A stretch of DNA of 64,000 nt from an uncultured Bacteroidota bacterium (GCA_937873155.1 CALMVZ010000008.1:1-64000), one strand, 5' to 3'; positions 8,141-16,778 are shown, numbered from the stretch's first letter. Notes: generated from the sequence alone by a model not told the origin. Translations and numbers: made by a program.

Positions 8141-8789
8141 ATTTTTTAGTTTTAAATGTTGAAGAATAATATTTACACCATTGCTTTAATTCGCATTCCG
8201 GACATTTAGGATTCCTTGCAACACAAATATACCGCCCGTGTAAGATCAGCCAATGATGGGCGCGCGGTACAAGGTCTTCAGGGATAAATGTAATAAGTTG
8301 TTTCTCTGTTTGCAAGGGATTTTTAGCATTCACTGTTAATCCCAAACGCGCTGAAACCCTGAAAACATGGGTGTCGACAGCCATTGCCGGCTTATTATAT
8401 ACAACTGAGGCTATTACGTTTGCAGTTTTCCTTCCCACGCCGGGCAGTTTCACCAATTCTTCAATTTCTCCGGGAACTATTCCTTTAAAATCCGAGACCA
8501 GCATCTTTGCCATACCTACCAGGTGTTTCGCTTTATTGTTCGGGTACGAAATACTCTTTATATACTGAAAAACAGAATCACTATTTGAAGCAGCAAGGAC
8601 TTCCGCATCAGGAAAAGCTTCAAATAAAGCCGGTGTTATCATGTTCACCCGTTTATCTGTACATTGGGCTGATAGGATAACAGCAACCAGCAATTGATAC
8701 GGGTTTTCATATTGCAATTCCGTTTCAGCAACGGGCTGATGGGTCACAAAATAATTTAAAATATGTGCGTAACGTTCCTGCCTGGTCAT
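8091..8789 (-). CDS. nth: Endonuclease III (DNA glycosylase/AP lyase)
   Basis: 232 residues. A helix-hairpin-helix (LPGVGRKTAN, 115-124) carries the catalytic Lys121, and Asp139 follows in VDTH. The [4Fe-4S] loop has Cys189, Cys196, Cys199 and Cys205 (C-x6-C-x2-C-x5-C). The enzyme removes oxidised pyrimidines and nicks abasic sites. Beyond Cys205 there is a basic tail of about 27 residues. Its last 16 codons are read from the lysine-rich start of the peroxiredoxin gene in another frame, so the tail sequence is partly forced by that overlap. The two genes are probably co-transcribed, pairing oxidative damage repair with peroxide removal. Confidence 0.96.
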   Translation of the reverse strand: MTRQERYAHILNYFVTHQPVAETELQYENPYQLLVAVILSAQCTDKRVNMITPALFEAFPDAEVLAASNSDSVFQYIKSISYPNNKAKHLVGMAKMLVSDFKGIVPGEIEELVKLPGVGRKTANVIASVVYNKPAMAVDTHVFRVSARLGLTVNAKNPLQTEKQLITFIPEDLVPRAHHWLILHGRYICVARNPKCPECELKQWCKYYSSTFKTKKYGKESKKEKSRSEKSF

Positions 8790-8850
8790 ACTTATCTGAT
8801 AAGAGCTAAAGTAAATGTAAAAATATGATTAATTTTAGGGTGAATTAAAA

Positions 8851-9372
8851 ATGAAAGTAAAAGTCCTGCATATTCTCATCTTTTCCGGCATTTTGTTTTC
8901 ATGTCAGCCTCCTGAAAAGAAAGAAGAGGTCAGGATAGATAAAGAAGCAGTTAAGAAACAATTCATTGAAGCCAATAAGCTTTTGGCGAAGAAAGAACTG
9001 GATGATATGGACGCGTACGCCCGTCGGCATAAAATGAGTTTTGTAAATACAGACCTGGGCCTCCGGTATTATGTTTATGAACCATCCGCCAAAGGGGACA
9101 GTATCAAAGATAACAGCGAGATCACCATGGATTTTACGGTCTCTTTATTGGACGGAACTGAATGTTATACTTCAGCAGAAAAAGGCCCTAAAACCTTTAT
9201 AGTAGGAAAAGAGGACACGGAAAGCGGTATTCAAAAAGGCGTAAAATTCCTGAAAAAAGGGGATAAAGCCATCATTTTAATCCCCTCGCATCTGGCACAT
9301 GGCTTGCTTGGTGATATGAATAAGATCCCGCCCCAAATGCCTATAGTTTACGATATTCAGATCCATAATTGA
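8851..9372 (+). CDS. FKBP-type prolyl isomerase lipoprotein (GldI-like)
   Basis: 173 residues. A lipoprotein signal (ILIFSGILFSC, lipid-anchored Cys18) is followed by a charged stretch and an FKBP domain from about residue 65 to the end (GLRYYVYE ... PSHLAHGLLGD ... VYDIQI). Such proteins sit on the outer membrane and act as prolyl isomerases or chaperones on exported proteins. The size and layout resemble GldI of gliding Bacteroidota, but several aromatic active-site residues of classical FKBPs are changed and I cannot separate GldI from its paralogs. First of four consecutive isomerase genes; its stop overlaps the start of the next. Confidence 0.85.
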   Translation: MKVKVLHILIFSGILFSCQPPEKKEEVRIDKEAVKKQFIEANKLLAKKELDDMDAYARRHKMSFVNTDLGLRYYVYEPSAKGDSIKDNSEITMDFTVSLLDGTECYTSAEKGPKTFIVGKEDTESGIQKGVKFLKKGDKAIILIPSHLAHGLLGDMNKIPPQMPIVYDIQIHN

Positions 9373-10214
9373 TCCTTTTGAAACGCTTTATTTCAATCAT
9401 AATCCTTATTACGGTTTTTGTGACGGCTTGTCGGAATAAACCTCCTTTATATTTCGATGGTTTTTCGAGAAATGATTCAGGATTGTACTACAAGATCATA
9501 CGGATCGGTGATGGGGATTATAAAATAAACGCCTGGGATGATGTGACATTCACCTGCAATTTCAAGAAACAGAATGATTCTGTTTTCTTTTCTTCATCGA
9601 GGGAAACACTCTATTTTGACCCTTCCGATTCGCTAAATAAAGCACTATTCACAGGACACTTTATCAATTTAGTTAAAGGAGATAGCGTCATTTATTACCT
9701 CACCCCAAAAGAATTGTTCAGTAATTATTTTCAAACCGCGGTGCCTGATTATTGTAAAAATGATTCGCTTATAAAAGTGGAAGTTGGTATTAAAGAGCTT
9801 GTAAAAGAGATAAAAATAACGGATAAAGAACTGAAGCAAATTAAAGATTTCATTAAGGAAAACGACTATAAGATCGTAGCCGAATTACCAAATAAGATAT
9901 TTATTTTAGACCATAAACAAGGTTCGGGAACTGACATTGTCAGCAAGGGAAGATCGGTAAGTGTTGATTATAAAGGCCGTTTTTTAAATGATAGTTTATT
10001 TGATGATCCGGCCTATCCGCTACAGTTCAATTATGGCACCCCTGACCAGCTTTTAAAAGGCCTAAATTTTGTTATAAAGGGCTTGCATAAAGGTGAATAT
10101 ATTAAAATAATATTACCTTCGTACCTCGCTTATGGCGAAGGCGGAAACACCAACGGCACCGTTGCCCCGTTCACGCCTTTGGTGTACGAAATAACAATAA
10201 CTGACATAAAATAA
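9369..10214 (+). CDS. FKBP-type prolyl isomerase lipoprotein
   Basis: 281 residues. Start TTG at 9369 overlaps the preceding stop by four bases (TTGA); no ATG fits. The signal peptide ends at a lipobox (ITVFVTAC). A degenerate FKBP-like first half (DDVTFTCNFK ...) precedes a recognisable C-terminal FKBP domain (about 185-281; VSVDYKGRFLNDSLFD ... LPSYLAYGEGG). Likely anchored in the outer membrane facing the periplasm. The degenerate half probably serves for dimerisation or chaperone contact; that is inference. Coupled with the genes on both sides. Confidence 0.85.
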   Translation: MILLKRFISIIILITVFVTACRNKPPLYFDGFSRNDSGLYYKIIRIGDGDYKINAWDDVTFTCNFKKQNDSVFFSSSRETLYFDPSDSLNKALFTGHFINLVKGDSVIYYLTPKELFSNYFQTAVPDYCKNDSLIKVEVGIKELVKEIKITDKELKQIKDFIKENDYKIVAELPNKIFILDHKQGSGTDIVSKGRSVSVDYKGRFLNDSLFDDPAYPLQFNYGTPDQLLKGLNFVIKGLHKGEYIKIILPSYLAYGEGGNTNGTVAPFTPLVYEITITDIK

Positions 10215-10221
10215 ACCAAAC

Positions 10222-11148
10222 ATGAACAAAATCACTTTACTTACAGCTTCTGTTGCCGCACTGGCATTAGTTTCCTGTAAAAACTCCGAATTCGAAGGTT
10301 ATACAACTGCTGAGAACGGGTTGAATTACAAATTCTATAATCACGATGAGGCCGGTGTTAAACCTAAAGAAGGAGACGGTGTTGCTTTTTCTTTTATCAT
10401 CAAACAATATTCAAAAGATTCAGTTTTAGTGGATTCGAAAAACATCACCGGCGACGGATCAGGTGTTTTTAAATACAGGTTGCCAAAATCATCATTCGCG
10501 GGAAGTATCGAGGATGGACTAGCAATGATGAGTAAAGGCGACAGCGCTTCATTCATTATCAATGCAGATTCATTCTTCTTAAAAACACAACGTGCTAAAG
10601 AATTACCAGCTCACATTAAACCGGGCGATCATTTATTGGTTATTGTTAAAGTTAAAGATATAAAGAATGCACAGGAGTTAGAAGCTGAACAAAAGCAACA
10701 ACAAGCCGAGAGAGAAAAGCAAATGATGGAAATGCAGGCAGCTGAAGCGCCGGCATGGGAAAAATATTTAGCCGAGAACAAGATCACTACTAAACCAACA
10801 GCAAGTGGTTTGATCTATATCGAACTTAAAAAAGGTTCAGGGCCTCGTCCTGCTGCAACCGACCAGGTTGTTGTTCACTATACGGGAACAATGCTGAATG
10901 GGGAGAAATTTGATAGTTCAGTTGATAAAGGACAGCCCGCAACATTTGGTTTGAACCAGGTGATCCCGGGCTGGACAGAAGGTTTACAGTTAATGCAAAA
11001 GGGCGGTAAAGCAAAATTAGTTATTCCATCAGCTTTAGGTTGGGGTGCACAAGGGTTCCAGGGAATCCCTCCGTTCGCACCGGTAACTTTTACTGTTGAA
11101 TTAATTGATGTACTTGGCCCGCAAGCCACAGTAGAACCGGGAAAATAG
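10222..11148 (+). CDS. FKBP-type prolyl isomerase lipoprotein
   Basis: 308 residues. The lipobox (ALALVSC) gives a mature N-terminal Cys19. A first degenerate FKBP-like domain (about 30-150) is followed by a Gln/Glu-rich coiled segment (about 153-175). The classical C-terminal FKBP domain (about 195-300) has conserved VVVHYTGTMLNG, FDSS, VIPGW, GGKAKLVIP and GWG. It starts 7 bases after the previous gene. Of the three lipoprotein isomerases here, this is the one whose active site looks intact, so it is probably the main catalytic enzyme of the cluster. Confidence 0.92.
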   Translation: MNKITLLTASVAALALVSCKNSEFEGYTTAENGLNYKFYNHDEAGVKPKEGDGVAFSFIIKQYSKDSVLVDSKNITGDGSGVFKYRLPKSSFAGSIEDGLAMMSKGDSASFIINADSFFLKTQRAKELPAHIKPGDHLLVIVKVKDIKNAQELEAEQKQQQAEREKQMMEMQAAEAPAWEKYLAENKITTKPTASGLIYIELKKGSGPRPAATDQVVVHYTGTMLNGEKFDSSVDKGQPATFGLNQVIPGWTEGLQLMQKGGKAKLVIPSALGWGAQGFQGIPPFAPVTFTVELIDVLGPQATVEPGK

Positions 11149-11205
11149 TGAAGTAGAGCATAGCACACTTTACTATGAAAATTTAAAATACATAAATTAA
11201 GAAAT

Positions 11206-12276
11206 ATGAAAAATTTAGTAGTATTAGCAGCGTTAGTTTTAGTAAGCAATGTTGCGTTCTCACAAAAAGCGAAAAAAACAGAAAAACCAAAGATCGATAA
11301 AATGGACAAAGAATTTTTAGAAAAACAACCTGAAGGCTTGTACGCCAAATTTGAAACATCAAAAGGAAACATCTATTGCTTCCTTGAAAGTAAAAAAACA
11401 CCAATGACAGTAGGTAACTTCGTTGGTTTAGCTGAAGGAAAAATGAAGAACACGGCGAAAGCAGAAGGTACTCCGTATTACGATGGATTAAAATTCCACC
11501 GTGTTATTCCTAGTTTCATGATCCAGGGCGGTTGTCCTTTAGGAACAGGAAGCGGTGATCCGGGTTATAAATTCCCTGATGAGATTGATGCTTCTTTAAT
11601 TCACGATAAGCCGGGTAAATTATCAATGGCAAACGCTGGTCCTGGTACAAACGGCAGCCAGTTCTTCATTACTCACGTTCCAACACCATGGTTAGATGGT
11701 AAACATACTGTATTCGGAAATGTAGTGCAGGGACAAGATGTAGTTGATAAAATTGTAGGGAACGATACTATCAAACGTGTAGTCATCTTGCGTAAAGGAA
11801 AAGATGCTGAAGCATTTGATGGCGCTAAAACATTTGAAACTGCAAAAGTTGACCAGGTGAGGAAAGCTGAAGAAAAAGTGAAAGCTGAACACATGGAAAT
11901 GGAACGTATCATGAAAGAAAAATATTCAGGTGCACAAACTACAGGTTCAGGATTAAAAGTAATGATCGAGAAACCCGGTGATGGCCCTGCCATGAAAACA
12001 GGTGATAATGTAACTTTCCATTGCACAGGAACATTATTGAACGGAACTAAATTCTGGTCATCTTACGATGGAGCCGCTCAGCCATTATCAATGCCTATCG
12101 GAATGGGAAAACTGATCCCGGGCATGGAAGAAGGTATCATGATGTTAAAGCAGGGCGGGAAATCAAAATTGGTTATTCCTCCGAACTTAGGTTATGGTGC
12201 TGCAGGTTCTCCTCCGGTAATTCCACCGAATGCATGGTTAGTATTTGATGTTGAAGTTATAAAAGTAGGACAGTAA
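11206..12276 (+). CDS. Secreted cyclophilin-FKBP fusion (dual-family prolyl isomerase)
   Basis: 356 residues with a signal peptide ([17 protein letters not shown]). Residues about 45-210 are a cyclophilin domain ([35 protein letters not shown]), with the catalytic Arg, Phe, Met and Gln visible. After a charged helix (about 215-240), residues about 248-356 are an FKBP domain ([32 protein letters not shown]). Proteins joining both immunophilin families are known but uncommon. The absence of a lipobox suggests a soluble periplasmic enzyme beside three lipid-anchored ones. It ends the isomerase cluster. The spacers before and after it share a 25-base repeat. Confidence 0.93.
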   Translation: MKNLVVLAALVLVSNVAFSQKAKKTEKPKIDKMDKEFLEKQPEGLYAKFETSKGNIYCFLESKKTPMTVGNFVGLAEGKMKNTAKAEGTPYYDGLKFHRVIPSFMIQGGCPLGTGSGDPGYKFPDEIDASLIHDKPGKLSMANAGPGTNGSQFFITHVPTPWLDGKHTVFGNVVQGQDVVDKIVGNDTIKRVVILRKGKDAEAFDGAKTFETAKVDQVRKAEEKVKAEHMEMERIMKEKYSGAQTTGSGLKVMIEKPGDGPAMKTGDNVTFHCTGTLLNGTKFWSSYDGAAQPLSMPIGMGKLIPGMEEGIMMLKQGGKSKLVIPPNLGYGAAGSPPVIPPNAWLVFDVEVIKVGQ

Positions 12277-12354
12277 TAATGAAGCAGGGCATTATAGAAG
12301 TAGAGCAAAAGCACACTTCATACTAATGCACGTTTCATTACCAAATAAAACAAA

Positions 12355-12834
12355 ATGAGCGAAGAAACAAAAGAAGCTGTTGCAAAGATTCTGACCGATT
12401 ATCTTGAAGAGAATGGTCATAGGAAAACAGCTGAACGCTTCGCGATTTTGAATGAGATCTATTCACACGACGGGCATTTTGATATTGAAGGTCTTTATTT
12501 AATGATGAAAAATAAAAGGTACCGTGTCAGCCGAGCTACCCTTTATAACAACATAGAATTGCTGCTGGAAGCAGGGTTGGTTATCAAACATCAGTTCGGG
12601 AAGAACCTGGCGCAGTTTGAAAAAGCTTACAAGTACAAGCAGCACGATCATTTGATCTGCAGTGATTGTGAGAAGGTGCATGAGTTCTGTGATCCGCGCA
12701 TCATGCAGATCCAGAAAATGACAGAGGATATTTTGAACTTTGATATTTTTCACCATTCACTTAACTTTTTCGCCAAGTGCAGAGTATTGAAAGAAAAAGG
12801 AAAGTGCGAACATTATACAGCACGTAAGAATTAA
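12355..12834 (+). CDS. Fur-family transcriptional regulator
   Basis: 159 residues. The winged helix (about 20-85) has the recognition helix RVSRATLYNNIELLLEAGLV. The regulatory half has the HDHLICSDCEKVHEF motif (His97, His99, Cys102, Cys105, Glu110) and a second cysteine pair at Cys142 and Cys151, the layout of the structural zinc and sensory metal sites. Fur, Zur and PerR cannot be told apart by eye. It follows the isomerase cluster with a 78-base gap and is probably expressed separately. A palindromic Fur box was not recognised in the spacer. Confidence 0.92.
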   Translation: MSEETKEAVAKILTDYLEENGHRKTAERFAILNEIYSHDGHFDIEGLYLMMKNKRYRVSRATLYNNIELLLEAGLVIKHQFGKNLAQFEKAYKYKQHDHLICSDCEKVHEFCDPRIMQIQKMTEDILNFDIFHHSLNFFAKCRVLKEKGKCEHYTARKN

Positions 12835-12936
12835 ACTCGTAGAACTAAAACAAAAACATTTAAATAAAAGCTGAAGGAACCGGATCATTTTAAAAGAATT
12901 ACTGATAAGGCCCAACGGGTTAAAAAAAATAAGACA

Positions 12937-13284
12937 ATGCTATTTAATTTTTCTATTTCAGAACAACCGGGTTGCATCATTATTTCATTGGAAGGTGAAC
13001 TGATCGAAAAGAACCAGGCTATAGATCTGTTGAAGAAAACAGATGAATTGATAGCTGCCGGTAAAACTAAGATTGGCATCAATCTTGCTAATTTAAAGTA
13101 CATGAACAGCAGCGGACTCAATACTATGATCCAATTGCTTACTAAGGCAAGAAATGACGGGGGAGAAGTAGTGATCTGTAATATGAATAAAAAGATAAAC
13201 GAATTGTTACTGATCACTAAACTGAACACGCTTTTTAAAGTTGTTGAGACGGAACAGGCCGCTGTTAGTTTATTAACGAAGTAA
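12937..13284 (+). CDS. STAS-domain protein (anti-sigma factor antagonist)
   Basis: 115 residues, a single STAS domain as in SpoIIAA/RsbV. The phosphorylation loop reads NLKYMNSSGLNTM. Ser58 or Ser59 lies where SpoIIAA is phosphorylated, although the usual Asp before the serines is Asn here. Such proteins release a partner regulator when dephosphorylated by a PP2C-type phosphatase. A SpoIIE-family phosphatase is 1 kb away, which suggests one partner-switching unit; no anti-sigma kinase gene is nearby. The start ATG is preceded by an A-rich tract rather than a Shine-Dalgarno motif. Confidence 0.9.
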   Translation: MLFNFSISEQPGCIIISLEGELIEKNQAIDLLKKTDELIAAGKTKIGINLANLKYMNSSGLNTMIQLLTKARNDGGEVVICNMNKKINELLLITKLNTLFKVVETEQAAVSLLTK

Positions 13285-13560
13285 CGTCAGGGCTAAAGCC
13301 CGTAAGTGATACTATTTATGAACCCTGGCCTGAAGTCCGGGGTTATTTATAATAGAAAATAAGCATAAATAAAATAGTTCAAGTCGCACTTTACCCTGGT
13401 GTGATTTAAAGCGGTGAAATGCGATCCGCTACATTGAAAGGTATAGATAAAATAGTAAAATTAACCCCGGGCTTTAGTCTGGGTTAAAGGAACCAGCAGA
13501 AATGGGTTTTAACCCTGATAGAAGGAAGCAGGAATTTTTAAATTAATTAAGAGATAAAGC
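13285..13560. repeat. Intergenic palindromic repeats (AACCC..GGGTT family)
   Basis: The gap holds related imperfect palindromes: GGGCTAAAGCCC at 13290-13301, AACCCTGGCCTGAAGTCCGG at about 13321-13340, and TTAACCCCGGGCTTTAGTCT running into GGGTTAA at about 13460-13486. All vary a theme of CCCGG(G)CTT(T)AG(T)CTGGG. They look like copies of one degenerate short interspersed element, perhaps able to fold as RNA between the STAS and EI24 genes. No open frame is present. Confidence 0.6.
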
Positions 13561-14325
13561 ATGAACTTCTTCACCGGATTTTTCAAAGGATTTGGTAATT
13601 GCTTCAAAGCATTCGAATTAATTTTCAATAAAGGCCTTTGGCCTTTTTTACTTTATCCTCTGGCCATCTGGTTAATTACATGGGTGCTGACCTTATTTGG
13701 GATCACATTACTTGCAACGTATCTCACAGGTTTAATTAAAGACCTTTTTCACATTGAGGACAGTTCAGGTTTTTTCGGAGCTATCATCGCCATCTTGATC
13801 AAGATCTCTTTGTTCTTAATATCAGGAACGTTCTCGCGTTATATTTTATTGATCGTGCTTTCTCCTTTGTTTGCTTTGTTATCTGAGAAAGCGGAGGAGA
13901 ATTTAACAGGTGCTAATTTCCCTTTTTCGTTCAGGCAATTAAGTAAAGATATTTTAAGGGGAATATTGATCACACTCCGGAATCTCGGTATAGAATTCGG
14001 AATCATAATTATCTGTACGATCCTTTCTTTTTTCTTCGCTCCCGTTGCAATTATAACGATTCCATTTCTTTTATTCGTTTCCTGGTACTTCACCGGTTTT
14101 ACAATGTTGGATTATAGTGCAGAGCGCCACAAATTAAAAGCAGGCGAGAGTACAGATCTTATCCGGCTAAATAAAGGTTACGCTTGTGGTATTGGCTGCG
14201 TGTATTGGTTATTTATGATCCTTCCTTTTTTTATTGGTGATATCATTGGCGTCATGTTCGGGCCGGCTCTCGCTGTTGTTGGGGCAACCATTTCTTTCTT
14301 GGAGATTAAAAACATTAAAGCTTAA
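13561..14325 (+). CDS. EI24/CysZ-like integral membrane protein
   Basis: 254 residues with about six hydrophobic helices. It begins FFKGFGNCFKAFELIFNKGLW and has LPFFIGDIIGVMFGPALAVVGA near the end, as in the EI24 (CysZ) family. Escherichia coli CysZ carries sulfate; the substrate of the Bacteroidota members is not established and no sulfate assimilation genes are adjacent. Its last 11 bases overlap the convergent SpoIIE phosphatase gene. Confidence 0.8.
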   Translation: MNFFTGFFKGFGNCFKAFELIFNKGLWPFLLYPLAIWLITWVLTLFGITLLATYLTGLIKDLFHIEDSSGFFGAIIAILIKISLFLISGTFSRYILLIVLSPLFALLSEKAEENLTGANFPFSFRQLSKDILRGILITLRNLGIEFGIIIICTILSFFFAPVAIITIPFLLFVSWYFTGFTMLDYSAERHKLKAGESTDLIRLNKGYACGIGCVYWLFMILPFFIGDIIGVMFGPALAVVGATISFLEIKNIKA

Positions 14326-16648
14326 TCCCTATCAGCAACACATCATCCACCTGGTCTAAGTTCCCCTTCCAGTCAGTGAAAGTCGTTTCTAAAACCATTC
14401 TTTGTGCGTTTAGATTCAAACCTGAGTTTTGTTTCAGTGTTTCGCACAGACGACGATATTTGAATTTTTTACCATCAGTTCCTCCGAATTGATCTACATA
14501 ACCATCGGTACCTAAATACAGAATATCGCCTTTTTTGTAATTTACAGAATGTAATGCGAATGAATTCATCCGCTCGCCTTGTCCAACCGGCATTTTATCA
14601 TAAGGTAATTCTGATAATTCTCCGTTACTGATAATGATCGGACTTGTATTTGCGGCAGAGTAGGTGATCTTATCTCCGTCGAAACAAACTAATACGCCAT
14701 CGAAACCATCTTTCTGTTCCTCGCGGGAGATACTTTCTATTAAACGCTTTCTTACGTAATTTAAAACTTCGTGCGGTTCAAGAATTCTTTTTTCGTTGAT
14801 AGCCTCATTCAAAAAAGAGATATTCAGCAAACTCATAAATGCTCCCGGGACCCCATGTCCTGTGCTATCACACACAGCTAAATAAAATAGTTCGGAGTTT
14901 TTAGTTCGTAGTTCGGAGATGGCAGATTCTTTCGCTTTTTCACTCCGAACTCCGAACTCTGAACTACGAACTGAAGTTGCCCAATAAAAATCACCGCTCA
15001 CAATATCTTTTGGTTTGAATAAAATGAAATTATCTTTTAAATGTTTATTCAGGAAATCAGTATGCGCTAATAATGTATATTGAATACGTTTAGCATAATT
15101 GATGGAGTCGAGGATCTCTTTTTGTTTTTCTTCAATGATGTGTTTTTGCTGCGTGATCTCTTTATTAGCTTGCTGTTTATTTTTGAATGCCCTGAAAGAA
15201 ATAAATGCGATCACTAACATCAGTAAAAATCCAAATACACCGCCATAAGTGAATAAACGCTGCTTTGCTATCTCTGCATCATGTTTACTTTGTTCTACTA
15301 AACGGATATTAGCTTGCGAAACACTGTCAGCCGCCGCTTTTTTATCGTACTCGGATTTAAATTGTTGACGAAGGATAGCCTTTTTATTTTCAACGCGCGA
15401 AAGACTATCACGCATTTTTACATGAAGCTCAAACATTTCAAGAGCATCATTGGTCCGGTTGTTACTCCTATAGATCTTGTACAAAGTATATGCAGGATGT
15501 TTAATGAGGTAAGGATAACCTAATTCATTTCCTAATTGTAAGGCTTTTTTTGCATTTTCTTCAGCCTTCGCTAAATTTTTACTGGCTAAATAAATGTCAG
15601 CTACTAATTCGTAAGCTTCAGATAATGAACTTTTGCTTTGAATAGAACTTAAAAGGTCGACCGCCCGGTTCGCATTGAACAAAGCGCTGTCGTGAGATCC
15701 CTTCAAAGAGTAAGCTGAAGAAATAAATATATGGGCTGCAGCCATTCCGCCTTTATCATCAATATTCTCTCTTAACTTTTTAGAATCGTAATAATAAACA
15801 AGGGCTTTATCAGGATCACCTTTCTTAAAATAGATCTGCCCGATATTAGTCAATGAAAGAGCGCAGGATTGTTTTTCGCCTACGATCTCAAATAAGATCT
15901 TGGCTTTATTAAAATTTTGTAAAGCTTTCTCATAATCGCCTTCGCTTTCGTAAATATGTCCAAGGTTATTTAACGTTGCCGCCTGATGACGTTTCTCTCC
16001 CCTTGTTTCAAATATTTTCAGCGCTTTTGAAAAGCAATTTACAGCTGCGGCAAGATCTCCCTGGTTCCTGTAAATGGAACCTAAATTCAGATAAGTGATC
16101 CCGACGCCTGTCTTATCATTGTTCTTTTCTTTTACGTTCAGGGATTTGATATGATATTCTATCGACTTATTAGCATCACCTTGCTTCTTATAAATATCTG
16201 CAAGATTGTTGAGGGAAGCAGATATGCCTGTAAGATCGTTTAATTTCGTTTGTACTTTCAAAGCCTCTTCGTAGTATTTAAGCGCTCCGCTCAGATCTCC
16301 TTTCAGGTTGGCCATTTCAAAACCAATATTACTAAGAGCGTAAGACTTATACATTAAGAATACATTTTCATTTCCGCCTTTTTCAGCGAGTTTAAGTCCA
16401 AGAACATTGTAACGTGTCCAAAGATGTTCATCCCCTAACGAATTCGCTAAATTCATAACGCATCTCACTCTTATTGAGTCATGATTTGCCCTGTGATACA
16501 TTGGTAAAATTGAGTCGAGAATATACTTATCCTGGATGGAAAATTCTTTTGGATCAAGACTATCAAGCAAATACCATTCCTTCCCTTTTTTCTGAGCAGA
16601 AATGAAGGTGCTTAAAAGAACGAGGAATATAAAAATGCTCTTTTTCAA
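14315..16648 (-). CDS. TPR-containing SpoIIE-family serine phosphatase
   Basis: About 777 residues from the TTG at 16648, which gives the signal-like MKKSIFIFLVLLSTFISA; the frame reaches another TTG at 16678. Layout: periplasmic TPRs (about 60-400), a coiled coil, one membrane helix (GVFGFLLMLVIAFISF), a second coiled coil (QQANKEITQQKHIIEEKQ), then a cytoplasmic PP2C/SpoIIE domain (KPKDIVSGDFYWA, VCDSTGHGVPGAFMS, LYLGTDGYVDQFGG). It should dephosphorylate a STAS protein, possibly the nearby one, in response to an external signal. Between FYWA and FYLAVCD, 28 codons (14889-14972) are formed by a heptamer-palindrome element that the family does not normally have. Confidence 0.93.
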   Translation of the reverse strand: MKKSIFIFLVLLSTFISAQKKGKEWYLLDSLDPKEFSIQDKYILDSILPMYHRANHDSIRVRCVMNLANSLGDEHLWTRYNVLGLKLAEKGGNENVFLMYKSYALSNIGFEMANLKGDLSGALKYYEEALKVQTKLNDLTGISASLNNLADIYKKQGDANKSIEYHIKSLNVKEKNNDKTGVGITYLNLGSIYRNQGDLAAAVNCFSKALKIFETRGEKRHQAATLNNLGHIYESEGDYEKALQNFNKAKILFEIVGEKQSCALSLTNIGQIYFKKGDPDKALVYYYDSKKLRENIDDKGGMAAAHIFISSAYSLKGSHDSALFNANRAVDLLSSIQSKSSLSEAYELVADIYLASKNLAKAEENAKKALQLGNELGYPYLIKHPAYTLYKIYRSNNRTNDALEMFELHVKMRDSLSRVENKKAILRQQFKSEYDKKAAADSVSQANIRLVEQSKHDAEIAKQRLFTYGGVFGFLLMLVIAFISFRAFKNKQQANKEITQQKHIIEEKQKEILDSINYAKRIQYTLLAHTDFLNKHLKDNFILFKPKDIVSGDFYWATSVRSSEFGVRSEKAKESAISELRTKNSELFYLAVCDSTGHGVPGAFMSLLNISFLNEAINEKRILEPHEVLNYVRKRLIESISREEQKDGFDGVLVCFDGDKITYSAANTSPIIISNGELSELPYDKMPVGQGERMNSFALHSVNYKKGDILYLGTDGYVDQFGGTDGKKFKYRRLCETLKQNSGLNLNAQRMVLETTFTDWKGNLDQVDDVLLIGIKL
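14889..14972. repeat. Heptamer palindrome, copy A (in frame in the SpoIIE phosphatase gene)
   Basis: The left arm (14889-14918) is AG followed by TTCGGAG, TTTTTAG, TTCGTAG, TTCGGAG. The right arm (14943-14972) is its inverted counterpart: on the other strand AG then TTCGTAG, TTCAGAG, TTCGGAG, TTCGGAG. The arms match at 25 of 30 positions around a 24-base centre. Total 84 bases, exactly 28 codons. It is translated as SVRSSEFGVRSE ... SELRTKNSEL. Confidence 0.9.
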
Positions 16649-16743
16649 TCGGAGAGTAAATATAAGAAAAAGGGACAAAGGAGACTTAAGGGGACAAAAG
16701 AGATTTAAGGGATAATTGTAACTTTAAACAATGTTTGAAAAAC

Positions 16744-16778
16744 AAAAAAGCCTTTACAAATACTGCAAAGGCTCTTTT
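16744..16778 (-). terminator. Terminator downstream of lpdA
   Basis: A hairpin AGCCTTT / AAAGGCT (16749-16755 with 16767-16773). On the minus strand it is followed by a run of T. It lies just past the lpdA stop. Confidence 0.75.

Noticed and set aside
7778-8162. Phe- and Cys-rich plus-strand frames opposite the lysine-rich peroxiredoxin tail
   Set aside because: They are the complement of AAA/AAG codons (TTT/CTT); the strongly biased composition is explained by the real gene.
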